Positions 1 through 8,542 of a DNA stretch of 58,930 nt are shown here, one piece after another; position 1 is the first letter of the stretch, and every line of letters starts with the position of its first letter. Where the stretch lies: positions 16,817 to 75,746 of the forward strand of contig JAOAIM010000002.1 of NCBI GenBank assembly GCA_026414705.1. Direction: 5' to 3'. A model generated the notes under the pieces. It made no database searches. It worked only from the letters and a program-made list of their open reading frames with translations, and was not told where the DNA came from. The translations under genes and the position numbers were made by a program. This DNA comes from Verrucomicrobiia bacterium (GTDB lineage Bacteria > Verrucomicrobiota > Verrucomicrobiia > Limisphaerales > JAOAIM01).

Positions 1-114
1 GAAGCCGCAGGCTGTTCGCCCCTTCGAATCGGTCGGCGCGTTGAGGAGCTGCCCTGCCGTCGGAGAGATGCAGGCGACGACTGCTCGCCTCAACCCACGT
101 GTGCAACAGGCGAA

Positions 115-2661
115 CTACGGCTGGCGCACGACGCGGTAGAAGCGGTTGCTGAAGCCGCTGCCGGTGTCGCTGAAGGTGTGGGTCAGACCGTTGGCAAATT
201 GAAGCGCCCCCAGGTCGGTCCAGGTCGGGTCGGTCAACGCGCCCTTGAACTGGAGTTGATAGGCACCGCCAACGAGCGTCCGCCAGGTGAGCACAGCGCC
301 GGGCGCGGGGGCGTTGGTCAGGGCGATGCGCGTGAAGCGCAACTGCGGCTCGGCGGCGGCGGGATTCAGGCTCATCGCCAGGATGCCGTTGTTGGAGTCG
401 AGCGCGAAGAGGGTGTTGTTGGTGCCGAAAGCGACCGCAGCGGTCTGGTTGCCGTTGGGGTTGTCGGTCGGGAAAAATTCCTGATCGAGCAGCACGGGCG
501 GATTGGTCGTGGGGGGCAACCGGTAAAGTTGCAGGTTGTCGGGGTTGGCGACTTCAACCGCAGCGAGCAGGTTGAGGTTGGTTGCGACGCTGATGCCGGT
601 GGTCGGCACCAGGCGCGAAGGCAGGTCGTATTCGCCCAGCAACGTGAGCGTGCTGCTGGTGAAGGTGGGATCGTAGCTGAAGTGGCGCAGGCGGAATCCG
701 GCGGATTTCGTCCAGAAAGTGTTGGTATGGCCGAAGGCGATGCCCAGGCGGGCGAAATCATTGGGCACGCCGGGCGGCGCGACCAGCGGGTGCGAAACGA
801 AGTTGAAACCGTCGCTGGTGGTGAGCAGGGCGACGTACTGGCCGGGCGAACCGCCGCTGACGCCGGCCGAGCCGATGAGGATTTCGGTGGAGGTGCCGGC
901 GCCGCGCACGGCAATGGTGTCGCCCCAGCGCAGGTTCTGCCCGGGGGCCGGATTGTCGTTGAAGGCGTAGGCGGGCGTTGCCGTCGGGCTGACGCTGTCC
1001 CAGCGGTAGAGGATGTAATTGCCGTCGGCGTTGTTGACGGTGAGGTTGCCGGCATAGACGACGCCGTCGTCGGCGACGCCGATCATGTTCAGGCCGAAGG
1101 TGCCGCTGCCGCCGCCGGAGGTGATGCCGGCGGTGTTGAGTTGGAACAGGTCGGCCCCGTTGGTGGCGCTGACGACGTAGATGGCGTTGGTCGCCCCGGT
1201 GCGGCTGACGATCACGAGGGTGTCGGTGACCGGATCGTAGTCCATGCCGCGGGAGTTGTTGTCGTTTTGCAGGTAACTGCGGGTGCCGTTTGTGATGGCC
1301 CAGAGGCGCGTCATGAAGGCGGTTTGTTCGGGTTCAAGCACAACCAGCGCAGCGGGTGCGCTGGTGACGACGCCGCTGCTGTTGCTGACGATGACCGAAT
1401 AGTTGCCCGCGTCGGCGAGCGAGAACGGGCCGGTTTTGGTGTAGGCGCTGGCCGTGGCGCCCGGAATGGGCACGCCGTTGAACAACCATTGATAGGTTGG
1501 CGGCGGGCTGCCCACGGCGGTGACATTGAAGGTGAAGGCGGGGAAGTTGGTGTACACGGTGGCGCCCGTCGGCTGGCCGGTGATCGAGGGCGGAGCGGGG
1601 GGCGGCGCCCAGTTGATGGCGGCGGCTTTGATGCCGTTGTTCGACCAGAGCGCGTAAAGGCGATTGGTTTTGCCCGGACCGCCGAAAGCGACGGCCCCGG
1701 TGAGGTTGCCGTTGGCGTTGGCGACCAGGAAGTTCGTCTGCGCCAGGAGCGTGGGCGGCAGGGACGCGATGTTGAACAGGCGCAACTGACCGGGCGTGGT
1801 CGCCGAAATGCCGGCCAGCAGGTTGGCTTCCGGCACGCACGCCAACGGGCTGAGCGCGCTGCTGAAGCTGGCGATGACCTGGCCGGTGGCAGTGAGCGAA
1901 TCCACGAGACCGTAACGGATCAGGAAGAGCGGTCGGCCGACGCGCTGGGCCCAAAAGGTGTTGTTGGTGTAGAAGGCCAGGCCGTTGCGCACGTCGTTGT
2001 CGGCGATGCCGCTGATGTCAATGCGGATGGGCGAGAAATTCGTGCCGTCGGTGGTGCGGAAGAGGATGACGTTGGTGTTTTGGAACGAGCCAACGAGGAT
2101 TTCGGTGTTGACGCCCGCGCCGCGAATGGCCACGGCGTCGCCCCAACGCGCGCCGGGCAGGACCAACCCGTGGGCCGGGTCGCCCGGCCCGTAGGCGACA
2201 TAGGGCGCGAGGTTGGTGTCGGTGGCGGCCCAGCGGTAAATCGTGAAGTTCGTTGAGGCAACATTGAAGCCGTAGAGCACGCCATCATCAGCGCAGGCGA
2301 CAAGGTTCCAGGTAAAAACCGTGCCGCCGCTGACGCCGCTCATATTCATGTAACCTTGGATGGCCCCAGTGTCGGCGTCGTAAAGCACGCACTTGTTGCC
2401 GCCGGTGCGCGTGGCGAGGATGACCTGGTTGGAGAGCGCGTTGTAGGTCAGGCCTCGCGCCGAATTGTCCACGGCGATGTTGCCGTTCGGGTCGGGTGGA
2501 TTGATTTCCCAGAGGTTCTCGAGCGTTTGAGCGCGGCCGCCAAGCGGGCTGATGAACGCCCCGACCAGCAACAACACGGAGCAAAACGGTTTGAGCACTG
2601 GAGTTTTCATGGCTTGTGAAGGTTTGGGTTTGGCGATGTGAACCGGGTTGAAAGGCTTCAT
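115..2661 (-). CDS. Secreted two-repeat DUF4623-like protein with central Ig-like domain
   Basis: Large exported protein of unknown function. The N-terminus carries a signal peptide; Met18 (position 2610) gives a more compact one (hydrophobic SVLLLVGAFI, then GGRAQ), so the true start may be 2610 rather than 2661. Two homologous halves (about residues 45-350 and 445-770) share the pattern RGL.Y, a V-x-A/S-RTG strand, NG/GGTF and a DDGV-Y box, as in DUF4623-like verrucomicrobial proteins and as in the protein at 3582. An Ig-like domain (about 352-440, with YQW and DAGNYSV motifs) separates the halves. The C-terminus ends in a beta-rich FYRVVRQP tail of a kind common at the ends of secreted verrucomicrobial proteins. 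It lies 18 bases behind the prepilin-like gene on the same strand, so co-transcription is plausible. The family name is from memory; no enzymatic motif was seen. Confidence 0.85.
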   Translation of the reverse strand: MKPFNPVHIAKPKPSQAMKTPVLKPFCSVLLLVGAFISPLGGRAQTLENLWEINPPDPNGNIAVDNSARGLTYNALSNQVILATRTGGNKCVLYDADTGAIQGYMNMSGVSGGTVFTWNLVACADDGVLYGFNVASTNFTIYRWAATDTNLAPYVAYGPGDPAHGLVLPGARWGDAVAIRGAGVNTEILVGSFQNTNVILFRTTDGTNFSPIRIDISGIADNDVRNGLAFYTNNTFWAQRVGRPLFLIRYGLVDSLTATGQVIASFSSALSPLACVPEANLLAGISATTPGQLRLFNIASLPPTLLAQTNFLVANANGNLTGAVAFGGPGKTNRLYALWSNNGIKAAAINWAPPPAPPSITGQPTGATVYTNFPAFTFNVTAVGSPPPTYQWLFNGVPIPGATASAYTKTGPFSLADAGNYSVIVSNSSGVVTSAPAALVVLEPEQTAFMTRLWAITNGTRSYLQNDNNSRGMDYDPVTDTLVIVSRTGATNAIYVVSATNGADLFQLNTAGITSGGGSGTFGLNMIGVADDGVVYAGNLTVNNADGNYILYRWDSVSPTATPAYAFNDNPAPGQNLRWGDTIAVRGAGTSTEILIGSAGVSGGSPGQYVALLTTSDGFNFVSHPLVAPPGVPNDFARLGIAFGHTNTFWTKSAGFRLRHFSYDPTFTSSTLTLLGEYDLPSRLVPTTGISVATNLNLLAAVEVANPDNLQLYRLPPTTNPPVLLDQEFFPTDNPNGNQTAAVAFGTNNTLFALDSNNGILAMSLNPAAAEPQLRFTRIALTNAPAPGAVLTWRTLVGGAYQLQFKGALTDPTWTDLGALQFANGLTHTFSDTGSGFSNRFYRVVRQP

Positions 2662-2679
2662 GGGCGCAGCGGGCGGTGT

Positions 2680-3483
2680 TTAAGGAATGGGCGGCACGGT
2701 TTGGCGCAACCGTTCCAGGTCACGGTCGGTGGCCGGGGTGGTCGAGAACTGGGCGGCGTTGACGACGTAAGGGTCACGCCAGCGCCAGTATTCGGCGTGG
2801 CCGTCGGCGAATGAGAGCACGCAACCGCGGTCATGTCGGCTGGCGGGCACATTCCACCAGCGATAAACGCCGGAGTTGCGCCATTCGATGCCGATGGCGT
2901 TGTTGTCAATGCTGTCCTCTTTTTCGTCGAGGAACACGGAGGCCTGACTGGGCGCTGGGTCCACGATGCCACTGGTTCGGGTTGGGCCGATGGGGTTGCC
3001 GGGGGTGCCCTCGTCGAGCCAGTTGATGCCGGTGCTCATGGAATAACTGCGCCAGCGCAGGATGGTCGTGCCGTCCACAAACGAGCGGTCGGCGGGGCAG
3101 CGGTAGATGGCAACCGACTTGTTGTAGTCGAACAACGGCCCGTAAACGATGGCCCAATTGGTCGTGTCGGTGCGGGCGTGGCCGGTCCAACTGCCGACGC
3201 CCAGGACGGTGCCCGCGCGAATCCAGGCGCGGCTGCCGCAGGCGGCGTTGCCGCGGGTGTAGTTGTTGACCAGCAGCTCGTTGTTGTCGCCGGCATACAT
3301 CGCCCAGCAAAGCGTCAGTTGCTTGAGATTGCTCAGGCAGTTGGTGCGCGTGGCGCGCTCCTTGGCCTTGGAAAGCGCCGGCAGGAGCATCGCCGCCAAA
3401 ATGGCAATGATCGCGATCACAACCAGCAGCTCAATGAGCGTGAAGGCGACCGCGCGCGTGCGTGATTTCGAGACCCGGTTCAC
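2680..3483 (-). CDS. Prepilin-type N-terminal cleavage protein, H-x9-DG family
   Basis: 267-residue pseudopilin-like protein. A short basic leader ([10 protein letters not shown]) precedes [25 protein letters not shown], the type IV prepilin/type II pseudopilin signal recognised by a prepilin peptidase; the residue before Phe is Ala rather than the classical Gly. The globular part carries the verrucomicrobial/planctomycete features CPADRS and a C-terminal [10 protein letters not shown] (H-x9-DG type). Expected location is the inner membrane or periplasm, possibly in a pseudopilus-like export machine, but such proteins occur in very large families whose function is mostly unknown. It sits between two DUF4623-like exported proteins, so it may take part in their export or display; that is inference from position only. 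Confidence 0.9.
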   Translation of the reverse strand: MNRVSKSRTRAVAFTLIELLVVIAIIAILAAMLLPALSKAKERATRTNCLSNLKQLTLCWAMYAGDNNELLVNNYTRGNAACGSRAWIRAGTVLGVGSWTGHARTDTTNWAIVYGPLFDYNKSVAIYRCPADRSFVDGTTILRWRSYSMSTGINWLDEGTPGNPIGPTRTSGIVDPAPSQASVFLDEKEDSIDNNAIGIEWRNSGVYRWWNVPASRHDRGCVLSFADGHAEYWRWRDPYVVNAAQFSTTPATDRDLERLRQTVPPIP

Positions 3484-3537
3484 AAAATTACCTTAAACCC
3501 GTGCGTTTTCGCGTCAACCCGTGCCCCGGAGACAACG

Positions 3538-3563
3538 AAGCCGGCCTCGATCGAGGCCGGCTT
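3538..3563 (-). terminator. Perfect 26-bp palindrome behind the PEP-CTERM gene
   Basis: The 26 bases form a perfect inverted repeat (AAGCCGGCCTCGA and its complement with no loop bases). It starts 19 bases beyond the stop codon of the minus-strand PEP-CTERM gene, so an intrinsic terminator-like hairpin is the simplest reading. The T-run after the stem is weak (CGTTGT), so termination may be inefficient or Rho-assisted. Confidence 0.5.
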
Positions 3564-3581
3564 GCGGTGAGAACCAAACGT

Positions 3582-4766
3582 TCATTGCGAAATGCGCCGG
3601 CGACCGAACAACGCCAGCAACGCCAGCCCGCCCAACGTCGCCAGCGTGATGCTGGACGGCTCGGGCACCGTGACGACGAACGCCTGAATGCCCTGATTGG
3701 AGCTGAGCGACCAAAGCTTCGCGGACCAGGTTTGCGTCACGCTGTCGTAGGTGATGTCGCCCCAGGCCATCTGGCCAGTGCCGTTACCATTGGACGTCAA
3801 GGTGCCGCTCGTGTTGTTGCCCCGCGCATAAAGAACCGGGTTGTTCGGATCGCTGATGTCCCAGATGCGAACGGTTGAGTCCCCAACGCTGTGGGTCGCC
3901 AGGAACGGAATTCCAGCAATTACCGCGTAATCCATGAGGACCTGCAGGTTGCTGCCGCTGAGAGCGATCGAATTGATGAGGGTGCCCGTGCCGCCTGAAT
4001 AGGAGGTGTTGCGTACGGTCGTTGGCGAGCCGGCGCCGGCTGACTGCGCCCCAAGGACATGGCTGCTGCTGCTGCCGAAGGTGATGCCGAGCCGGAAATC
4101 CCCGGGATTCGGGGGTGTCCCGAAGCTAATGTGCGTCCCCGTTCCCGCCGTCAGATCAATCACCGCATAACCGTTGTTGCCTCCAACCGACGGGGAGGAC
4201 CCGTAACCGGCCACCATCAACGTCGAGGAGCCGCTGCCGATAACGTCGGTGGAGTCCCCGATGCGTGCCCCGCTGAGAATCGTGCCGTTGAAGGCGACCG
4301 TCGGCGTGGCCGACTCGTTGGCCCACCGGTAAACCTTGAATGGCAACCCGGCGCCTTGTGAGGTCGTGAGGTTCGCAACGTAAATTGCGCCGTCTTCGCC
4401 GACGCGCACGGTGTTCACAACGAACGTGCCGCCGGAAACGATGCCGGAGCCCTTGTTCAAACCACCCAGGTCCGCACCCGTGTTCTTGTCCAGGATGCGG
4501 ATGTTGGCGGCGTCGCCGCCCACATTGGCCCGGCTGACCAGATACAAATGGTCGGTGAAAGGATTATAGGCCAAGCCCCGTTCGAGGTTGTTGGTGCCCA
4601 GATAGGCATAACCGCCTTCGCCGGGCGCGAGCCAGCCATCGTTATTGGGGCTGAAGGTGGTTAAGGGAGCGATTGGCCCAATCCAAAAGGGCGGGGTCTG
4701 CGCGCGCCCAATCGGCGCCGCAAAAAGGGCCACCGTTAGAACCGAGATGAAGAGTCGCTTTCGCAT
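3582..4766 (-). CDS. PEP-CTERM-anchored DUF4623-like exoprotein
   Basis: 394-residue exported protein starting at ATG 4766 (MRKRLFISVLTVALFAAPIGRAQ is a clean signal peptide); a TTG twelve bases upstream is the longer alternative. The body repeats the fold seen in the protein at 115: ERGLAYNPFTDHLYLVSR, a LDKNTGADLG box, GGTFVVN and EDGAIYVANL. The C-terminus is a textbook PEP-CTERM tail: VPEPSS, a hydrophobic stretch (ITLATLGGLALLALF) and RRR. Such proteins are processed by exosortase and tied to exopolysaccharide; no exosortase is present in the window. A strong promoter sits just upstream (4796-4824) and a palindromic terminator downstream, so it is probably a single-gene unit. Confidence 0.9.
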   Translation of the reverse strand: MRKRLFISVLTVALFAAPIGRAQTPPFWIGPIAPLTTFSPNNDGWLAPGEGGYAYLGTNNLERGLAYNPFTDHLYLVSRANVGGDAANIRILDKNTGADLGGLNKGSGIVSGGTFVVNTVRVGEDGAIYVANLTTSQGAGLPFKVYRWANESATPTVAFNGTILSGARIGDSTDVIGSGSSTLMVAGYGSSPSVGGNNGYAVIDLTAGTGTHISFGTPPNPGDFRLGITFGSSSSHVLGAQSAGAGSPTTVRNTSYSGGTGTLINSIALSGSNLQVLMDYAVIAGIPFLATHSVGDSTVRIWDISDPNNPVLYARGNNTSGTLTSNGNGTGQMAWGDITYDSVTQTWSAKLWSLSSNQGIQAFVVTVPEPSSITLATLGGLALLALFGRRRISQ

Positions 4767-4795
4767 GGCAGTGAACAACTTTTGGTTCGGGCCTA

Positions 4796-4824
4796 TTTAT
4801 GAATTGAAAGCCTTCGGTTGTCAA
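4796..4824 (-). promoter_or_regulatory. Sigma70-type promoter for the PEP-CTERM gene
   Basis: On the minus strand a perfect -35 box TTGACA (4819-4824) is followed after exactly 17 bases by CATAAA (4796-4801), a plausible -10. The predicted start of transcription would be about 20 bases before ATG 4766. Confidence 0.5.
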
Positions 4825-5166
4825 TCGGCGTCCCTCCCGCATTTTCATGTGTGCTTTTGTGTCGAAACCTCCCGTCGCTCAAGTTCTGCAGCGCGGGGGG
4901 CGTTTGCCCTGGAAGGGTTGTCCGAACCCAACCGGGAACAAGCCCTTTCCAAGACCGGCCTTTGGCCGGGCGACCACTGATGGACGCGGGCCGCGAGGGT
5001 CCGCTTGGAAACGGCAGTTGCCGTGCGGCCGCGTTGTCGAGCCACGGATGGAACACCGATTCAACACGGGTTTTCCCGGGAAACACCGTGCGCCCACCGG
5101 TGAACACCCGATGCGGGTCATCGTCTTAACATCGGAGTCAAACCAGACGCGGCTCAAGCCGGCCGG
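4825..5166. other. Intergenic, no gene seen; several short palindromes
   Basis: Between adk and the PEP-CTERM gene. No reading frame here resembles a protein. It contains small inverted repeats (CCGGCCTTTGGCCGG near 4953, ACGGCAGTTGCCGT near 5012, TTTCCCGGGAAA near 5073), any of which could act as the adk terminator. Confidence 0.5.
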
Positions 5167-5916
5167 TCACCGCCCGTCGAGAGCGGCTACGGTGCGTTGG
5201 AAGATTTCCTCGGGCGTGCCGGTGGCCGGGATGCGAATCAACAGGCCGCGTTGCTGGTAATAGTCGGTCAGCGGCTTGGTGCGTTCCTCATAGACCTGCA
5301 GGCGCAGCCGCACGGCTTCAGGTCGGTCATCTTCGCGTTGAATCAGGCGGCTGCCGCAGTGGTCGCAGACCTCGGGCACGCGCGGGGGCGAGGCGACGAC
5401 GTGAAACACGGCGCGGCAGTTCGGACAGGTGCGTCGTCCGCTGATGCGGGCCACGATTTCCTCCACGGCCAACTCGTAGTCCAGCACGGCGTTGAGCGGG
5501 ATGTTTTCCCCGGCCAGCAGGGCTTCGAGCGCCTGCGCCTGGGCGACGGTGCGCGGGAAGCCGTCCAGCAGAAATCCCGGCGGGCAACGCAGGCAATGCA
5601 TCCGCTCACGCAACAAATCCAGCACGATCTCGTCGGGCACCAGGTCGCCCCGGCGCATGTATTCGAGCGCGGCGTTGAGGGCGGGGGTGCGTTGTTCGGG
5701 CGGCAACTCGCGCGCGGCGCGGAAGATGTCGCCGGTCGAGAGGTGACATACGGAGCGGTGTCGGGCCAGCAGGGCGGCCTGAGTGCCCTTGCCGACGCCC
5801 GGCGGGCCCAACAACACCACCCGCCAAGGTTTGCCGGTTAGGAGCGGCGGCGCCGTGCAACAGGCCCCGCCCTGAATCCAGCCAGCCCCGCGACCTTGGG
5901 GATTGGATGTGCTCAT
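5167..5916 (-). CDS. adk: Adenylate kinase with zinc-type LID and long N-terminal extension
   Basis: Reversible AMP + ATP to 2 ADP phosphotransfer in the cytoplasm. P-loop GPPGVGKGT at residues 37-45 (V replaces the usual A), the AMP-site segments STGDIFR and LLDGFPRT, and a LID with CPNC and CDHC, i.e. the four-cysteine zinc version found in many Gram-positive and deep-branching enzymes. The core ends in the usual helical TPEEIF segment. At 249 residues it is about 30 longer than normal, all of it a low-complexity Gly/Cys/Pro stretch before the P-loop (residues 1-29). No ATG lies nearer the core; GTG codons at residues 33-34 would truncate it, so the ATG at 5916 is kept with reserve. It appears to be a stand-alone gene, not linked to secY or map. 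Confidence 0.95.
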   Translation of the reverse strand: MSTSNPQGRGAGWIQGGACCTAPPLLTGKPWRVVLLGPPGVGKGTQAALLARHRSVCHLSTGDIFRAARELPPEQRTPALNAALEYMRRGDLVPDEIVLDLLRERMHCLRCPPGFLLDGFPRTVAQAQALEALLAGENIPLNAVLDYELAVEEIVARISGRRTCPNCRAVFHVVASPPRVPEVCDHCGSRLIQREDDRPEAVRLRLQVYEERTKPLTDYYQQRGLLIRIPATGTPEEIFQRTVAALDGR

Positions 5917-6160
5917 GTGCGCCTTTGTGTTGAATCGGCGTTTGTCTATTTGACCAGGAACGCCCTGGAATCAAGGCGGAAGACGCTCCACGCCAATTCC
6001 GGTTTTTTCTTTGCCAAGATTGGCGAAAAGCCGCCGCCGTTTCCCGGCGTGCCTGCATTCCCGGACCGGTGAGCGCGCGAGCAAAGAGCACCGGGTGCGT
6101 TCCGCTTGACCGCCCTCGAGCGCGCCCACTAGCGTGCGCGCGACCAGAAGGTCTCGGATC

Positions 6161-8455
6161 ATGAACACACCGACCTTTGCCCGTCATCGCACGATACCCC
6201 TCGCGCTTTTGTTGGTGGCTCTGCTTCCGGCGGCGGACGCGTCCGATTTCAGACCCGCACCACAGGCGTTTCATCAGGAAGTCGCGCGGCGATGGCCGCC
6301 CCCGCCGCAGGCTGACGGCGCGGGCTTCACGTTGGTCGAGCTGGCGCCCGACGGCACGCCGCGCGTGAGCGACGGCACACGCTGGTTCGCACTCCGCGAC
6401 GGAAAACTCGAACCGGTTCCCCCGCCGCCGGGTCTGAAGGACGGTGCCGCCTGGATTCAGGTCGGTGAAACAGCGCTGCCCGTGCCGGTGTCGCTGGCAG
6501 AGGTGCGCCAGATGGCTCGCACCGGCAACGACGTCTGGCTGGCCACGAAAACGGGCGCGGTGCGCGCGCGACCGGGCGAGTCGGCGAGCACGGAATTGGC
6601 CGATCACGACGTGCGGCAGCTTGCCGTGGCTGCGGATGGTTCGTTGCTGGCAGCGACGGCACGCGGCTTGTGGCAACGCAGCTCGGTGGGCCGTTGGCAG
6701 CGGGTCCGCGTGGCCGACCCCGCAGGCCGGGCATGGGCCGAGCGCGACGTGCGCGGCGTGACCGTGGACGCGCAGGGCCGTTGGTGGATCGCCACCCCGG
6801 CGGGCGTGGTCTGTCGGCAGGGCGAGCGTTGGAATTTTTACACCGGCCGCGAGGGCCTGCCCTGGGCGGATTTCACCGGCGTAGCAGCGGGCGCCAACGG
6901 TGAGGTTTGGTTCGGCACACGGCGCGGCGCGGTGCGCTTTGATGGCCGGGACTGGGCTTACCGTGAAGGGCCGCGTTGGTTGCCGGGCAACGACGTGCGC
7001 ACTGTGGCCGTGGACGCCGCGGGCAACGCATGGTTTGCCACCGACAAGGGCCTGGGTTGCATCGAGCGCCGCGCCATGACCCTCGCCGAAAAGGCCGCCT
7101 TCTACGAAGACGAAATCGAGCGCTACATCAAACGCACGCCCTTCGGTTACACTTCCGAGGTCGGCTTGGGCGCGCCCGGCGACCGCTCGAAGATCATTTA
7201 CTCGGACAGCGACAACGACGGCCTGTGGACGGCGATGTATGGCGCGGGCCAGTGCTTTGCCTACGCCGCCACCAAACGCCCCGAGTTCAAGCGCCGCGCG
7301 CAACAGGCATTCGAGGCGTTGCGCTTCCTGCAAAAGGCCACTCAGGGCGGCTCGCACAGCCCGCCCAAAGGTTTCGTGGCCCGCACAATCCGCCCCGCCG
7401 ACTGGCCCGATCCGAACATCGGGCGGCTCGACTACGACCGCCAAGAGCAGAAGCGCGACCGGTTGTGGAAGCTCATTGACCCGCGCTGGCCGCGCAGCGC
7501 CGATGGCAAATGGTTTTGGAAATGCGACACCAGCTCCGACGAACTCGACGGCCATTTCTTTTTCTATCCCGCCTACTACGACCACGTGGCCGACACCGAG
7601 GCCGAACGCGAGCGCGTGCGCGAGGTGGTGCGCGACCTGACCGATCACCTGCTGGCGCACGATTTCTGCCTGGTGGACCACGACGGCAAGCCCACGCGCT
7701 GGGCCGTCTTCAGCCCGCGCGCCCTCAACCACGACCCGGACTGGATCATCGAGCGCGGCCTCAATTCGCTGAGCATCCTCTCCTACCTGGCCGTCGCCGA
7801 GCACATCACCGGCGACGCCAAATACGGTCGCGCCGCGCGCGAGCTGATCGAGCAGCACGCCTACGCGATGAACGTGATGAACCCCAAGCAGCAGTTGGGT
7901 GTCGGCTCCGGCAACCAGTCCGACGACGAAATGGCCTTCATGTGCTTTTACAACCTGCTGCGCTACACCAAAGACGAACGCTGGCGCGAGAAATGGCGCT
8001 TCGCGTTTCATCTTTACTGGCGACTGGAGCAACCGGAGATGAATCCGTTCTTCAACTTCGCCTACGCGGCGGTCGGACGCGGCCACACGTATGCCGATGC
8101 GTTTGGCCCGACTTCGGTGGACCCGTGGGACAACTGGCTGGACGATTCGCTCGCCACGCTGCGCGGGTTTCCCCTCGATCGCGTCAACTGGCCGCATCGC
8201 AACAGTCACCGGCTCGACCTCCAACCGCTGCGCCGACAGGAAGCCGTGGACCCGACCAACCCCGACGGCGCCCCGCGCGCCGGGCGCGTCAACGGCAAAG
8301 TCCTGCCCGTCGCCGAGCGCCACTTCAACCACTGGAACACCGACCCGTGGCGGTTGGATTATCCGGGCGACGGACGCGAACTGGCCAGCGGCACGGTGTT
8401 TTTGTTGCCCTACTACATGGGGCTGTATCACGGATTCATCGAAAAACCGCAGTGA
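6161..8455 (+). CDS. Secreted propeller-repeat protein with C-terminal alpha/alpha-toroid-like domain
   Basis: 764 residues from ATG 6161; a GTG nine codons upstream would spoil the signal peptide (RTIPLALLLVALLPAADA). Residues about 100-310 hold five or more two-component-regulator-propeller blades, each with a W-x-A/G-T-x-x-G motif (VWLATKTGAV, LLAATARGLW, WWIATPAGVV, VWFGTRRGAV, AWFATDKGLG). The second half (about 320-760) is helical and rich in aromatic and acidic residues (WTAMYGAGQCFAYAA, HFFFYPAYYDHVAD, DDEMAFMCFYNLLRY), like the (alpha/alpha)6 barrels of carbohydrate-active enzymes. No histidine kinase or DNA-binding domain follows the propeller, so it is not a hybrid two-component sensor. 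A periplasmic or extracellular glycan-processing role is inference. It is transcribed divergently from adk. Confidence 0.85.
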   Translation: MNTPTFARHRTIPLALLLVALLPAADASDFRPAPQAFHQEVARRWPPPPQADGAGFTLVELAPDGTPRVSDGTRWFALRDGKLEPVPPPPGLKDGAAWIQVGETALPVPVSLAEVRQMARTGNDVWLATKTGAVRARPGESASTELADHDVRQLAVAADGSLLAATARGLWQRSSVGRWQRVRVADPAGRAWAERDVRGVTVDAQGRWWIATPAGVVCRQGERWNFYTGREGLPWADFTGVAAGANGEVWFGTRRGAVRFDGRDWAYREGPRWLPGNDVRTVAVDAAGNAWFATDKGLGCIERRAMTLAEKAAFYEDEIERYIKRTPFGYTSEVGLGAPGDRSKIIYSDSDNDGLWTAMYGAGQCFAYAATKRPEFKRRAQQAFEALRFLQKATQGGSHSPPKGFVARTIRPADWPDPNIGRLDYDRQEQKRDRLWKLIDPRWPRSADGKWFWKCDTSSDELDGHFFFYPAYYDHVADTEAERERVREVVRDLTDHLLAHDFCLVDHDGKPTRWAVFSPRALNHDPDWIIERGLNSLSILSYLAVAEHITGDAKYGRAARELIEQHAYAMNVMNPKQQLGVGSGNQSDDEMAFMCFYNLLRYTKDERWREKWRFAFHLYWRLEQPEMNPFFNFAYAAVGRGHTYADAFGPTSVDPWDNWLDDSLATLRGFPLDRVNWPHRNSHRLDLQPLRRQEAVDPTNPDGAPRAGRVNGKVLPVAERHFNHWNTDPWRLDYPGDGRELASGTVFLLPYYMGLYHGFIEKPQ

Positions 8456-8542
8456 ACCGAACGCACGCGGCTGGTCGGCCCGGCCCGTTTGTTGACTCCG
8501 CCATTGCGCTTTGTGGGCCACGCGCCCAAGTTGGGTGTGCCG

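Noticed and set aside
178-2256. Long plus-strand reading frame opposite the first gene
   Set aside because: Its translation is Gly/Val/Arg-rich with no motif, and it is a high-GC shadow of the secreted protein on the other strand.
5995-6035. Operator-like palindrome TTTGCCAAGATTGGCGAAA upstream of the propeller gene
   Set aside because: A single imperfect copy about 130 bases before the gene with no matching regulator; could be chance.
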